Part shown: piece by piece, positions 37,274 through 48,800 of the stretch
Layout of the letters: each line of letters opens with the position of its first letter
Numbering within the stretch: position 1 is the stretch's first letter
Assembly: GCA_038503035.1 (NCBI GenBank)
Contig: JAVSML010024426.1
Coordinates: forward strand, 188,607 to 252,606
Direction: 5' to 3'
Source of the DNA: Crocodylus rhombifer
Lineage: Eukaryota > Chordata > Crocodylia > Crocodylidae
Length of the DNA stretch: 64,000 bases
Notes under the pieces: model-generated
Seen by the model: the letters and a program-made list of their open reading frames with translations, nothing else
The model's database searches: none
Told to the model about the DNA's origin: nothing
Program-made: the position numbers and the translations under genes

Positions 37274-38461
37274 TGAAATTACAGGGAATGGCATTAACAG
37301 CAGTGCTCAGTTAAAGCATTGCAAACTGAGCATTGACCAAGCTGTAGATGAGGACACTTGCCTTGGAAAAGATCATAACCCTAATGCCAGATCTCGTTTA
37401 TCTCAGTGACATCCTGCCTCAAGGGCTAAATCCAGAAAAAGGATGTAGGTGCCTAAAACAGGGCTCAGGCAGGCTCACCAACACTCCAAATGGCAGTCTG
37501 AAAAAGCCCTGCTCAGCAAGGTGCCCGCCCAACTCCTAAAATATGGGGGGCGAGGGGTCAAAAACTAGTACCATGGTCACCTGAGGGGCCTGATCTGGCA
37601 TCCACACTCAGAGCAGGCCTGATACGAGCCGACACGACTGGGCCCTTCAGTAATGTAGTGGCAGTTGCTTTCTTTTTTGGCAGACAGAGGAAAGCACTAG
37701 CAGAAGGCAGGTCCTGTTGCTTTGTGGTTAGGGCACTTTGTGGAAGAAGTCTGGCTGAGGATTGGTCCTGTTGTATTTATTTTTTTAATCCAATGACTAT
37801 GTAATGTAAAATGCATAACCAGACCTGGAAACAGAGCTCGGGGCTCTTCCTTCCCAGGCGAGTCCCCTGTCTGCAAGTCTGCGGCATGTTAGCCCTGTGA
37901 GAGGTGGGCCATGTGAGTTCGACCCCTCTCAGGCTGAAGAGGCTTCTGACGTCCGAGACACTGCTGTGACTACCAGGCTTTCATAGAAAACCAGGCAGCA
38001 TCAGAACAAGAAAAGTGCTGGCCTTGATTTACACCATGAAGCAATGGCACCCAAGGGCTCCAAGCTCTGGATCCTGAGCAGACAGAGTCTCCTATGGGGT
38101 GGAGAAGGAGAGCTGCAGACATGCCTTGTCCTCGGCATTTCCTTCTGGTGAGATTCAGGCAGCTCCTAAAGCGGGACTGTCTTTCTGAGGTCTCCAACTC
38201 CCCTCGTGCACCCAACAGGGAGCCCAGGTGCCCAGCTCTGGACCTGAGATTGCACTTAAAATGTTAGCACTGCTTTTTTGAATCTAGCCCTTCAGTCATA
38301 GCTTGTTCAATGTTGTTTCCTCCTAACTCAACAGTAGCATTTGGATGTGCAGGATGAAGTAAACCCATTGCATTTGTACTGGAGTTCAGTGCCGTTTCCC
38401 ACTTGAAAATAGCAAACGTGACATCTCCCTCTCCATGGGAGAGCCCCCTGAGGCTGGTACC

Positions 38462-38545
38462 TTCAGCAGTGAAGCCCAAAGGAGGGTACAGAACCCAGGT
38501 CTCCACTGCCTGAGCCGGTGCTTTAACAACTGGGATGCTACTAAT
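38462..38545 (-). repeat. tRNA-derived SINE fragment (MIR-like)
   Basis: Read on the minus strand it gives 'cagttgttaaagcaccggct' then 'caggcagtggagacctgggt' + 'tctgtaccc', a tRNA-like A box and a B-box-like 'gacctgggttc'. No acceptor stem pairs, so it is not a tRNA gene. Confidence 0.45.
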
Positions 38546-40439
38546 AAGATGGTTTGCAGCATCAGCCTCTCTTCTTCCTCCCGTCATGTTCCCAAAGTAC
38601 TTTTGCTTCTTTCTAATTCCTGCCTTAACCCCTTTGCAATAGAAAGTGACATTGCTTCATGGGTAATAGGAGGAAAGAAAGTACTAGCGGAAATCTCACA
38701 GGTCAGATGGGTTTTCAGGCACTTAAAAAAAAAAATAAAAAACCACTTGTGATGTTTACAGAAAACCACAAATGCACCTCTAAAACTTTTTGATACTCCT
38801 TGAAAAACTGCAAGTCTTTGTTAACTTAAAAAAAAACACCCCAGGAAAGTGCTTTTGGATAAAAATGTGTTACATCCAGATTACTTGTATTCATTTAATG
38901 TCAGCTTTCAAGGTGTTTTAAAACAAAAGACTTCACAGAACAGTTACTTACATGCCTAATGCCAGGAGGGATAAATTATTTATCTCTATCATCTTAGCAG
39001 GAATAATACATGCACTCATACCTGCCAACTGATCTCGTAGCTAAACTAACATAGCAATCAAGCTAGCGCAGGATTTTTTTCCTTATTTTTCGTACTCGCA
39101 AATTAAGCCAAATATACAGCTTCCACTCCACTTCTCCCAAGAGGTTATCTGTCACAATCACCACATTTGAAACCCATATTGATGCCTTTTCATTGCAAAA
39201 AGCATGGGATCCAGTCAGATCTCTGTGATCTCTCGGGAAAGTTCTTCCTAAGTTCATCTACTTCAATCAACACCTTAATGATCTGTCTATGAATCCCGAT
39301 TCCAGATGACTGAGGCATACACAATTGCCTTCACAAACAGCACTGTTGTGGACAAGATTTGATATATACTCTTAATGACGATTAAGGAAAGCAGGGCTGA
39401 ATTTCTCCTTTCATACTAAAGTAAGTTAAGAGTTAACCCTACTGGAATAATACTGAGGTACTATTGAAAGCAGTGACTTTGGGGATAGACTGGAAGGGGA
39501 CACATCCAAATCCTATTTGCTTCATTGAAGACTGTGGAAAAAAAAAGCCCCAGACAATGAAGCTGGAAAATTTAATTGGAATGCTTTCCTGCTGAAACAC
39601 ATTTTTCCATTGTGTTCTGTGTATCCTGGCTATTTATAAGGACCATTTTATAAGCATTATGGGGGGAAAAAAAATCCAAAGCACAGTTAAAAAAGCCTGA
39701 TTTAGTTTAGATTGATTTTTCAGAGAAAGCAGGCACGTAAGATGTAAACAGGTCACGTTTCTAAGCAAACTGCCTCTGACGGCTTTGCTCAAGCCCAAGG
39801 TCATTGAAGAGGCACGGGCAGAACTTAAGGCGTGTTTAATCACAACGTGTGTCTGTCCACACACCCCACCTTTGCTACGAAGTCCAGTCACCCAGAGGCA
39901 GGTGCCCACCTCAAGCCCCCAGCACCTGCTGATGCTGTTTGCCCTAAGCTTTTCCTCTGCTTGCTCTGTGCCCGTCCCCGCAATGCAGGGCTCACCTATG
40001 CTCAGGGCAAGGCGCGCCGGGTCTTCTCAAGCATTGCTACCCCTGCCAGGATTCCTCGTCTCCAGGTAGCCTCAGGCCAGGAGTCTGGTCACAGCCTCTC
40101 CTTGGCTCCTTCACCCTGACCCCACAACCTCTCCAGACGGCCTGTCCAGCAAGCCGTTGGTTCTTCCAGCCACTCCGCACCGCAGTCGTACCCCAAGTCA
40201 TTCCTCACACACAGCTTCCAAACAGGAGCCCAGCATGTCTCCTTCCTTGCTGCCAGCGGTCTTGACGATACCTCCCTACCTCTTCTCCAGCAAATCACGC
40301 TTCCTTCTAGCTCCCAAGGGAATTGCATGTGGACCAGGGAGCTGCTGGACCCAGCCCTGCCCTGAAAGCCCCAGCATAGGCGGAGACACCTGGCAAACAG
40401 TTGAAATGCAACAGTACAGGAATATGCAACCAGATTTCA

Positions 40440-40592
40440 GGGTTGTTGGTTGTAGCTGTGTTGGACATAGGCAGACAAGTTTCTTTGGGTAGATGTGATA
40501 TCTTTTCTTAGACCAACTAAATAGTTGGAAAAATTGTTCTGTGCAAGCTTTCAGGCACAAACACCCTTCTTCAGGCCTAGGGAGAGTCCAGA
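40440..40592 (+). mobile_element. Chompy-like MITE
   Basis: 'ggttgtagctgtgttgg' runs through 'cataggcagacaagtttctt', 'gatgtgatatcttttcttag', 'accaactaaatagttgg' and 'caagctttcaggcacaaaca' to 'cccttcttcaggcctaggga'. The left arm and centre are present; the right arm is lost. Confidence 0.65.
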
Positions 40593-40864
40593 TTTCAAAA
40601 TTTCAAGTCCTGATCGTTCAGAGACAATGAATCAGTCCTCAAAAAATGATCATGAGATTAGCTTTTTAAAATCCCACATTACCAGTGCTTGAAGCATAAC
40701 TGCTGTGGGGCAGAGATGAGACTGGTCCATGGCTCATATTTGAACACTGCTCTATTCTTTTCCTACCATAAATGTAAAATTCCCCATATTACACTAACTT
40801 TTCCAGTCTGTATGTGAGCCCAGCAATTCAATCTGCTCTATGATAATAGTTATTATAATATGGC

Positions 40865-40950
40865 ATCACACAATTATTAGCTTAATGATTATGATTATGG
40901 TAGCACCTAGTTTGTGCTAGGGGCTGTACAGATGGGAAGGGAGAACCTCT
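40865..40950. repeat. Ancient interspersed repeat fragment
   Basis: 'atggtagcacctagtttgtg' + 'ctaggggctgtacagatggg' is the recurrent old amniote repeat phrase also seen at 11262 and 21570. Confidence 0.45.
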
Positions 40951-41440
40951 GCTCTGAATTAGCGGGTACGTGGGAAAACCTCCCATTCATACTGCATGCC
41001 GTACAGTGGGGAAAGGGACACTCACTCAACTTTGCAATGTGCAAACTTTGCTTCATAATTTCTGCGACCTTTATTATGGACCCTATGTGAGGAAAGATTT
41101 CAGAGCGCTTATTACATAAACTATCGGCAACAAACATGCTATTCATCTCGGGTAATGGGAGCCCTGGTGAAAAGGGCTGATTGTTCTCTCAACAGCTCCT
41201 CTGCGCCTTTCTGTTTTGCTTTGATTGTCCCCAAGGCATCGACAGCAGAAGGTGGTTTGGCAGGACACTCTGCACTCAGGGAGTGGGAGATGGACAGTCC
41301 CGTGTTGGACCCAAGCTCTTGGGGGGGGAAGAAAGAAAAGTCCTGAGAAGAACCTGGCTGCTGTAGCCATTCAGCTGGGGCGCTGTGACTACTCACAGAC
41401 ACAAGACCGAGGTCTAGCCAACAGCTGGACAGGACACACG

Positions 41441-41708
41441 GGGCCCTACTACGCATTCATAGGAAAGCTGGGTAGAAACCAGCCACAGAGTCATTACACA
41501 TTTTCAAGCACTAACTTTATAGCTGCCTGGCTCTTTAGTAATTTTTATCCTGTGATCATGACTTTGCATGTGGGGCTGGTCTAAATTTATTGCAGTTCAT
41601 CGTGTGATAAGTGCTTTGCATGTGTGTATGGGTGTGGGGGGGTGTCAACATTTCTTGTGCGATTGACTAGTCAATTGTGTAGCGTATACAATGTGTAACA
41701 GGGGTCTC
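41441..41708. mobile_element. MITE copy A of a window-specific pair
   Basis: It starts gggccctactacgcattcat and shares an ordered series of blocks with 56979-57240: 'gaaaccagcc', 'ttttcaagcactaa', 'tagctg', 'tttttat', 'gtgatcat', 'actttgcatgtg', 'ggctggtct' and 'aatttattg'. The right end taacaggggtctc is a loose inverted match to the left end. Confidence 0.6.
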
Positions 41709-42207
41709 AGAAACACAGACACAAAGAGCCCATCCCAATGCCCCTGTGCTGGTGACGTGGTGGAGGAAGATGTGCAGGTGGATTTACGTAGAAGCATCTG
41801 TCTGCTTCTAACACACCTTTCTTCCTAGCACAGAAGTCCCTGCATAGTTTAGGGGATTGGGAATTTGTCCCATAGGATTTATGGCAGGCAGGGGGATGTA
41901 CAGAACACAGAACTGCCATTTCATGATCCGGGTCACTCTCCCCTCCAGCCTCCACACTCTGCCGCGGCGCGACTGGGCAAGAGACCTCAGGCCTGAGCCA
42001 GTCCACAGCAGCTCCCATCTTCTCTAATGTCAGGGTTTCCAAACTACTAAATGGCAAAGAGGATGCCAGCGGGGACTGCGTCTTGACTGTCTCCCAAGAC
42101 AAGAACAGGGGTCGCCACCTGAAACGAGCAGGCAGTTTCGAACGGCCTTTTTCGCCTGGCGTGCCATGAAAGCGTGGAGCCTTTGGCCACCAGCCGTGGT
42201 GGCAGCT

Positions 42208-42342
42208 GAGAGCTTCACCCGGTTCAAGAGTGGCCGGGATGTCTCCTCGGGGAAGAAATGGGCATCCCTTGCTACTGAGCGCGGCGTCTCTCCTTGCCGA
42301 GAGCTTCACCCGGTTCAAGAAGTGCTGGGATGTCTCCTTGGA
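42208..42342 (+). repeat. Direct repeat upstream of the UIF-family promoter
   Basis: A block of about 44 bp starting gagagcttcacccggttcaa occurs at 42208 and again at 42299 (offset 91 bp). Both continue with a 'ggatgtctcct' segment and have few mismatches. Confidence 0.7.
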
Positions 42343-42347
42343 GGAAA

Positions 42348-42610
42348 GGGTTGCTGGTTGTAGCCGGGTTGGTCCAAGCCCGCCAGGCCATTCTTTCCGG
42401 CCGGGGTGGGGGGGGGCCTAAAAAATTTGGAAAATTAATATTTATCTGTCCCTGGCAACCTGACATGCGGCCCTCAATGGCTTGCCGAAACTCGGTACAC
42501 GGCCCTCCGCCTGAAATAACTGCCGCCCCGGTCTAGCACAGAGGCAGACAAGGTTCCTCGCATAGATGCAGTGCTGCCTTTCATTAGACCAACCAGAGCT
42601 GGCAAAAGCG
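42348..42610 (+). mobile_element. Chompy-like MITE hosting a nested hAT MITE
   Basis: The outer element begins 'gttgctggttgtagccgggt' + 'tggtcc' and resumes after the insert with 'gcacagaggcagacaaggtt' and 'cctttcattagaccaaccag'. It ends where the CpG island of the UIF-family promoter begins. Confidence 0.6.
42374..42538 (+). mobile_element. Truncated hAT MITE nested in a Chompy-like MITE
   Basis: It is colinear with the full copy at 23671-23830: 'ccgccaggccattcttt', 'cctaaaaaatttggaaaat', 'aatatttatctg', 'atgcggccctcaatggcttg' and 'ccgcctgaaataactg'. The left terminus is lost and the right terminus is mutated. Confidence 0.7.
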
Positions 42611-42739
42611 TCCCTCGCACGCCCCGGGACACCAGCACCCGCGGGAGCGTGAGGCGAGCGGCAGCCCCGCCCCGTGCCCGGGGGAGGGGGAGGGGTCGCG
42701 CCCCGCGCGCGGCGGCGGCGGCAGGGGAGGCGCGGCGCG

Positions 42740-42750
42740 GCGCATGCGCA
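42740..42750. promoter_or_regulatory. NRF1-like site, UIF-family promoter
   Basis: GCGCATGCGCA matches the NRF1 consensus core; only the outer base deviates. It lies about 40 bp upstream of the ATG, a position like that of the sites at the LRCH2 promoter. Confidence 0.5.
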
Positions 42751-42789
42751 GGCCCGGCGGCGGCCCTGGGGGAGGGGCGGGGCCGCAGC

Positions 42790-42844
42790 ATGGAGCCGGC
42801 CCGGAGCACGGAGCCGGGCGCGGAGGAGATCGACTTGTCGCTGG
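42790..42844 (+). CDS. UIF-family gene, exon 1 (coding part)
   Basis: It encodes residues 1-18 (MEPARSTEPGAEEIDLSL) plus one base, ending at donor G|GTAGGC. The final G joins AT of exon 2 to make Asp19, which restores the LSLDDIIK motif. Confidence 0.88.
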
Positions 42845-45800
42845 GTAGGCGGCGGTGCGGGGGGCGGCCGGCCCGGCCCGGCCCCGCGGTCCCTCCCTCC
42901 CTCCCTCCCCCTGCTAGTCCGGGCCCGGCCGGCCGGCCCATGCCCCCGGGGGTAGCGTGGGAGCCGCTGGGAGTGCCGCCACCGGCCTCGGAGGACTTGG
43001 CGGTATAGCTTGCTGCCCTGGAAGTAGCGCTGTGAAGATGAGCGGAGCTAGGATCTGGCTGTGGAAATGCGTGTGTCGCGCGGCCCGTCTGTAAGCTTGA
43101 CTGGGGGTGTGGGGAGGTGCGTGTGTCTGTACCTGGGTACGTTTCTAGTCCAAATGTATGAAACTCAGCAGCACCTGCGGGTGTTGGGACCTGCCCCCCG
43201 TTGATGACAAATAGGAAATTTCCCCTGATTTCAAAAAGTGCTGAAAGGGAGCCTTTTTTCATGGGAACAGCTGTTGGGTGAATTATTTTTCTTGTGGGTT
43301 GAGTTTCCTTTCTATGACGAATAGCGAGAGCGATACAGGAGGAAAGCTGTGAAGGCCTAGCAGCGATGGGCGCCTCAGATTGGCCTCTCTACAGATATGC
43401 AGCATTAACCCCCCCCCCGGACGCGGGTGGCAGTCCATGAGAACTGCTCCTAAAAGCTGTATTGAAAGGGCAAGGAGACCTGCAATAGGAGGGGGGAAAA
43501 ATCACAGTTTGAGACATTGTATCAGGGCAGCATGACGGGGTAGAGCGAGCCAAACACGGCAGGTTCAGGAGAGGCCTCTGTCAAAGGCGAGACGGGAGCC
43601 ATGCCCGCCGGGCACTTGTGCAGAGACTATATTTAGCAGCGTGCTCGTGATGCTAGTCATTTCGCTGGCAGCCAGCACGGTGAACTGTGCATAAACAGCT
43701 CCCCTGCATGAAGCCAGAAGGTTTGCAGTACAGATCCCGTCTCTGTTATCTCGGCCAGTCTCGAATGATTGTACTTTTCACAGAGACTTCGGCTCTCCTC
43801 TTCCCCGAGGCCGAGCATGGCCCAGCGGGAGCAGGAGCCCCCTTGCCAGGACATTGGAAAGTTGGATTTGTTCTGCAGGGAGCTCCGGTGGGGTGGATCA
43901 GGGTCAGTGACTGGAGCCCAGCACCCCGCTCCCCTCATTACTGCTCCCTCACGTGAGCGCTTCAGTACTGGGCTTCCTTTTGTCAGACTGATCTCTCCGC
44001 ATGCTTGCTCCTTGCAGCTGGAGGAGTCACTCTGGAAGTCACCAGAGTTGTGGAGATGGGAGGTCAGGAGAGCTAAAGTACCTCCATCGTGCTGCCGAAT
44101 AGCAGGGTAGCAAAGTCTGGGCAACAAGGGGAGAACAGGGCAGGAAGAAATCTCTCCTTGGGAACATCCCCAGCACACATCTAGATGTATACTTCCACTG
44201 CCTTAGACCAAATTGCAGGAAAGCCAGGTCACGGTCCTCTGCAATGGGTAGTATTACATCCCAAAGGCTGTGACCGTTCCCGTGTACATTCCCACAGGAA
44301 GGCAGTACCTTCCCCATCCCGCTCCTTTTCTCCCGTTGATTATTTAGGAAACGCAAACACCGTCCTGGCAAGGCCAAGGATAGCCACTGATGCTTGCTTG
44401 AAAATGCTGGAAGTTTCAAAGGGCCAGTTAGATCCCCACCCCCATGCTGCCCAAAGGAAAGGACCCAGTGCCAGCGGATCGCCCTCTCCTTTCTCTGTGA
44501 CACATTGCAGATGCTTCCCAAAATATCTCGCGGCTGCTGGTGCTTCCGTCCGTCGAGCGGACACGGAAGCCGAATCCGTCTGCAGAGCACATTGCTGTAG
44601 TATAGGCCAGAAAGAGGAGCTCTTGTAGCAGGGGTCTCTCTGCTGCAAAATGCAAGGTTTGCTCTTCCGATGCTGTCGCAGTAATCATACAGGCATCCCA
44701 TCCAGCAGTTTCTGAGCAAATTTGCCAACGAATTCAAGGAACCCTGAGTATTCAAGAATAATGAAACAGGTCCCTAGTGTCAGGAGCTCGGCTTATCAGG
44801 AGCTCATCATCATGATCGTTACTGCTATTATTATTAACATCCTTATTAGCCTTGGTAGTATGTAATTATCATCCTGATATTTGCCTCCTGGCTTTTGAGA
44901 TTTACATGTTATCTATCTCATGCTGTACTTTTAAACCACGAGAGCTGAAAACTTGCTTTGTTTTTTGAACTCGTGAGATTTGGCTATAATCACGGGAGAT
45001 GGGGCTTTCAGAAAGGAGCTCATGTGCATGTCAGCAGGAACAGTGGAGGGCTAAAGTCAGCTTAAAGCCTATGACCCCACCTCAATTTCATCTCCAGTCT
45101 CTAAGCTGATGGTACGTTATCTCTGCTGTCCGTAAACTTTGGCTGTGTGGCCAGCGTAGTTCGCAGCTTTGCCTATGAGCGGCAACAGTGAATCCCCAAA
45201 ATGGAAAGGGAGGTCAGTGGGAGCAGCCACATCCCCTGATTTCTTTCAGTCTTTGTCTTTTGCACCCAGATGACATTATCAAGCGCCACAAGAAAGACCA
45301 GACGGACGCCCAGGCCGTCGGGACCCAGCGAAGGCAGCAGCTCCGGAACAGGAACGCATATGGATACGGGAGGCCATGGCTCCGTGCCCGGGTGCAGCGC
45401 AGTCTGCAAGGTGTGAAGCGCTTGCTGAGACGTGGCCGCGGGGGCAGTGGAGGGGTCCGGCTAGAAAGAGTCAGCGGAGCTCGTTCATCTCGTTAACTGT
45501 GGATTTACGCACCTAAGTCTCTCTGCTAGATCCTTTTTATCTAATCCCTGTGTGCCTGGAAGGATACTTTTGCTCTCGGCAGCTTCGCCAAAACAAATCC
45601 TCCCCATAACAGCTGAATATTTCAAAGCATGAATTTGCCTTTTCACTTCCTCCCCTTTCTCTTGCATTACTAATTCAAAGTGACGTGATAGCTATTCTGT
45701 CTTCCCTTTTGAGCTCTGCATATTTTAATTATGCCTCTTTGTAATCCCCCTCTTCCCAGAGCACACTTAAATTATCTCTTTGGTTCCCTTCTCTGACAGC

Positions 45801-48800
45801 TCTGTTATTGGAGTTAATTTGTCATTTTGGCTGGCCCTCTTTTTTTATGATGTGCTTTTCTTAAGACGGTGAGACCAGGCAGCCATCTGAAATGGATTTT
45901 TTTTCCAGTTTTATCCACAAGACAAAACGACTTGCTCTGTGAGCAGCACCTTTCTTGTGTCTCTTAAGAGCCTTTCTTGGCTGTGCTGTTTCTTACTCCT
46001 CTGAAACCAGTTTAACTGAAGATTGGAGGGGTTGTACGCACCTCTACCTTTGATCCTTTCCTGCTTGTGGTGTGCAGTGCCGTAATGACACCCATCCTCT
46101 TTGTGTTTATCCTGCTCCTCGGCATTGTCATTCAGTGCCACGTCTAGCATCCCCGACACGCTCAGCTTCAGAAGAAATTACGCTCAATTTACCCTAGCAA
46201 ATTGATTTTCCCACGAAAGAAATTGAGGTTTTTGATATTCCCATACCCTCAAAGTGGCAGCCACTGCTTCGCCCTAGAGAATAATTCAATCCAGGTTAGA
46301 TGAGTCAAACTGGAGATTTTAGTCTATGCATTTCTTTTAAACAAATCCTTCCTTGTGCCTTTTGCCAATCACAGCCATTTGCACATTCAGCTAGCTGCAT
46401 TTAAGGCTCAGTCCAACAAGGCACCCCGGGGGCTGAAGCCGAAGTTAACAGACATTTCAGGTGCTCCATGCTGCCAGAAACCCAGGCCTTGCTACTGCCA
46501 GGGCTCACATCACATCACTTGCCCCGGGAGGCAGCTTCCTCTGGGCTGCGATGTTGTGATCCAAACTACCACGCTGTCATGACAGGGAAGGAAGGGGAAT
46601 ACTGTATCTGATTACAGCAGTAAGGGAATTTGCCCTGGTGAACAGTGATTGCCCACACTGGAATTGGGCACTCAATAGCCCCACAGATTTAAGGGCAAGA
46701 GGCTGTGCTTCTTTCGAAGCGTCCCTGAAAGCAGGATGCTCAAACCCTGCTCACACAGGGGCTCGGTCAGGCTAAAGCTGGCGGGAGGAGAAGCAGCTCG
46801 ACCAGGATAGCTGCACTCAGCACAACGGTGCTCAGCTCACGCCGTCAGCACAAAGCGAGGCTTTCTCAGCTGTGTGCACGGCAGATTTTGTTATAAAAGG
46901 CTTTTTATAAACATTCTCTGGATGGTGTTAGCATTAGGGGCTATTGCTTTTAAACTTGCAATGCCTATGGGCTGTGCTCAGAGAGACGTACCCAGCTGGT
47001 GCCAGTCAGTGAAGCTCCACCAAAGCTAGTGGCCCTGGGGTGATCTGCACCAGCCAGTGTGGCCTAGGGCACTGATGAGCAGGGGCAGTGTTGTGGCATG
47101 GACATGAGGATTTTGACTGTTCCCATACACTACAGGTTGACCCCGGTATAGTTTACATCGGTTTTGTTCCCCAGCATGCAGAGTGGACAGATGACTGGCT
47201 TATCCTGCAGCAACTGACTGAGGGCTGCTATTATAGCACTTGCCACTGTGTGCCGGGGATCAAAGTAATAGCTAGAGCAAAGAGTTACCCCAAAACAGGC
47301 AGCTGAAACGGAGCAGAGCCGCAGACACACAGCGTGTGCACACCGGGAAATAGCAACCACAGGGTTTTCTCAGGGTCACGGTGCACTGGATTCAAGTGGC
47401 TGACACTAGTGCAGCGCTGCATGCGCTGCGCCTGCTCCACTTTTATTCCAGTGTAAAGGCAGACAACACCGAGTTAAGTGCAGTGTGTCTGCTTGCCTTG
47501 CCTGCTTTGGTATTTATCCTTCCACCACGAGCTGCACAGAGAGAAAAGGCATCGCTGACCTGCTTCCTCCACCACAGTAGCAGACGTTAGGCAGGCATGC
47601 TTGGCAGCTGGGTGGAGATGACAGTGCAGCCAGGCACGTGGATCAGGGAAAGCAACTGGAGGGCAGCGGTGTGGCAAAAGAAACAGAAAGGAGGAGAGGA
47701 AGCCCAGCTTGAGGGCAAAACAGAAGGCAGAGAAGCAACAGCTAAGGGCTAGGAGGGAAACCCCAGGGCTGTCAGAGCAGGCTTCATCCAGGGCAAGAGG
47801 GGAGCAGTGGGAGGACGGGGGGGGACGTGCCCGTGACACCTAGACCCAGCAGTGTGCTCTCCCTTCCCCTTGCTCCCCCTCCCCTGCCTCGTTCAGGAAC
47901 AGCTGCTGGGGTGTGAAGAGCTGCACAAAGAAAGCCATTGCTGAGTTGCCAAGGAGAGGCAGTTTTCCTGACCCTAGGGAATGTAGGACCAACGTGGCGT
48001 GTTCTTCAATGCCATCTGCTTGCTCCCTATATAGGGACATGTCACTATACCCCTACGCACAGACATATCCTTGGCTTGAAACAGCTGATGTCCTGCTACA
48101 TCTGTTCTCTGCTGCTTTACTGCTCCTGAGAGAGCCTGTTTTTTCTTTTCCCACCGTACTACGACATCCTTTCCTCCAGCTTTGCAAACACTCATTACCA
48201 GTTAAGATACAGCAACCTTCATCCTTAGTCACCATGACACCCACGGGACAAGGGGAAGTCGGTGCTTCCTGAGCACATTTCATTTCCAGTTGCCTCCAGT
48301 CATCATAACCCATCAGTTCAATGCAATAATCAATGATGCAGGATCAGTCTAGCCTCTAAACTGCTGTGGATTAGCAATATTGAAGTTATCTTCTGCAGCA
48401 TGCAGCATTTTTCAGCCACACAGCAACGTTATTAAGCTTTGTAATTCATCACGTCTGAAGCTTGTTCTCAAAGCAACGTCTCTGCTTATAATTGATACGC
48501 CTCTGTGAGTATGAATGGCCACTTGATAGAGGGGGCTACTCTGAAAATGGCTGTTTAATTATAGCTACACGAGTTTATTACAGGGAGCAGTTCATACCCT
48601 AATGCACCGACATTTCATCTGAAAGATTAAGCTTGCTCTCTTCTTCTCACCTTACACTTCAGAAAATGTATCAGACAATGTTAGGGAAAGAAAATCGCAT
48701 TAAATGTGGTGTGTCTGCGTACCACGCATTGGTTCAGAACAGCAGCAACAAAAGCTCTGTTCCTTGACGCAGAACGTATGCAAAGTTTTATATACCTCTA

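Larger units (their letters stand above)
28151..42590. other. Divergent intergenic region between LRCH2 and the UIF-family gene
   Basis: No host coding exon was recognised here. The region holds the MITEs, SINE-like fragments, a CR1 tail, a pyrimidine-rich repeat and the N gap, each listed separately. 28400-31760, 32610-34650, 35900-37090 and 37280-38450 show nothing I can name. Some AT-rich stretches there (for example 36480-36780) look free of repeats and could be conserved non-coding DNA, but I cannot test this. Confidence 0.55.
42600..42960 (+). promoter_or_regulatory. CpG-island promoter of the UIF-family gene
   Basis: This very GC- and CpG-rich block surrounds coding exon 1. It contains 'gggggagggggaggggtcgc', which could form a G-quadruplex (42671-42690 area), and an NRF1-like site at 42740. 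It lacks a TATA box. The upstream boundary coincides with the end of the MITE. Confidence 0.7.

Noticed and set aside
38462..38545. Possible tRNA gene on the minus strand
   Set aside because: The A- and B-box-like stretches are present, but there is no cloverleaf and no pairing acceptor stem. It is a SINE remnant.
42571..42789. Open frame extending the UIF-like protein upstream to an ATG at 42571
   Set aside because: It runs through a MITE and GC-rich promoter DNA, and resembles no family N-terminus. The ATG at 42790 has a strong Kozak context and places the UAP56-binding motif near the N-terminus, as in the family.
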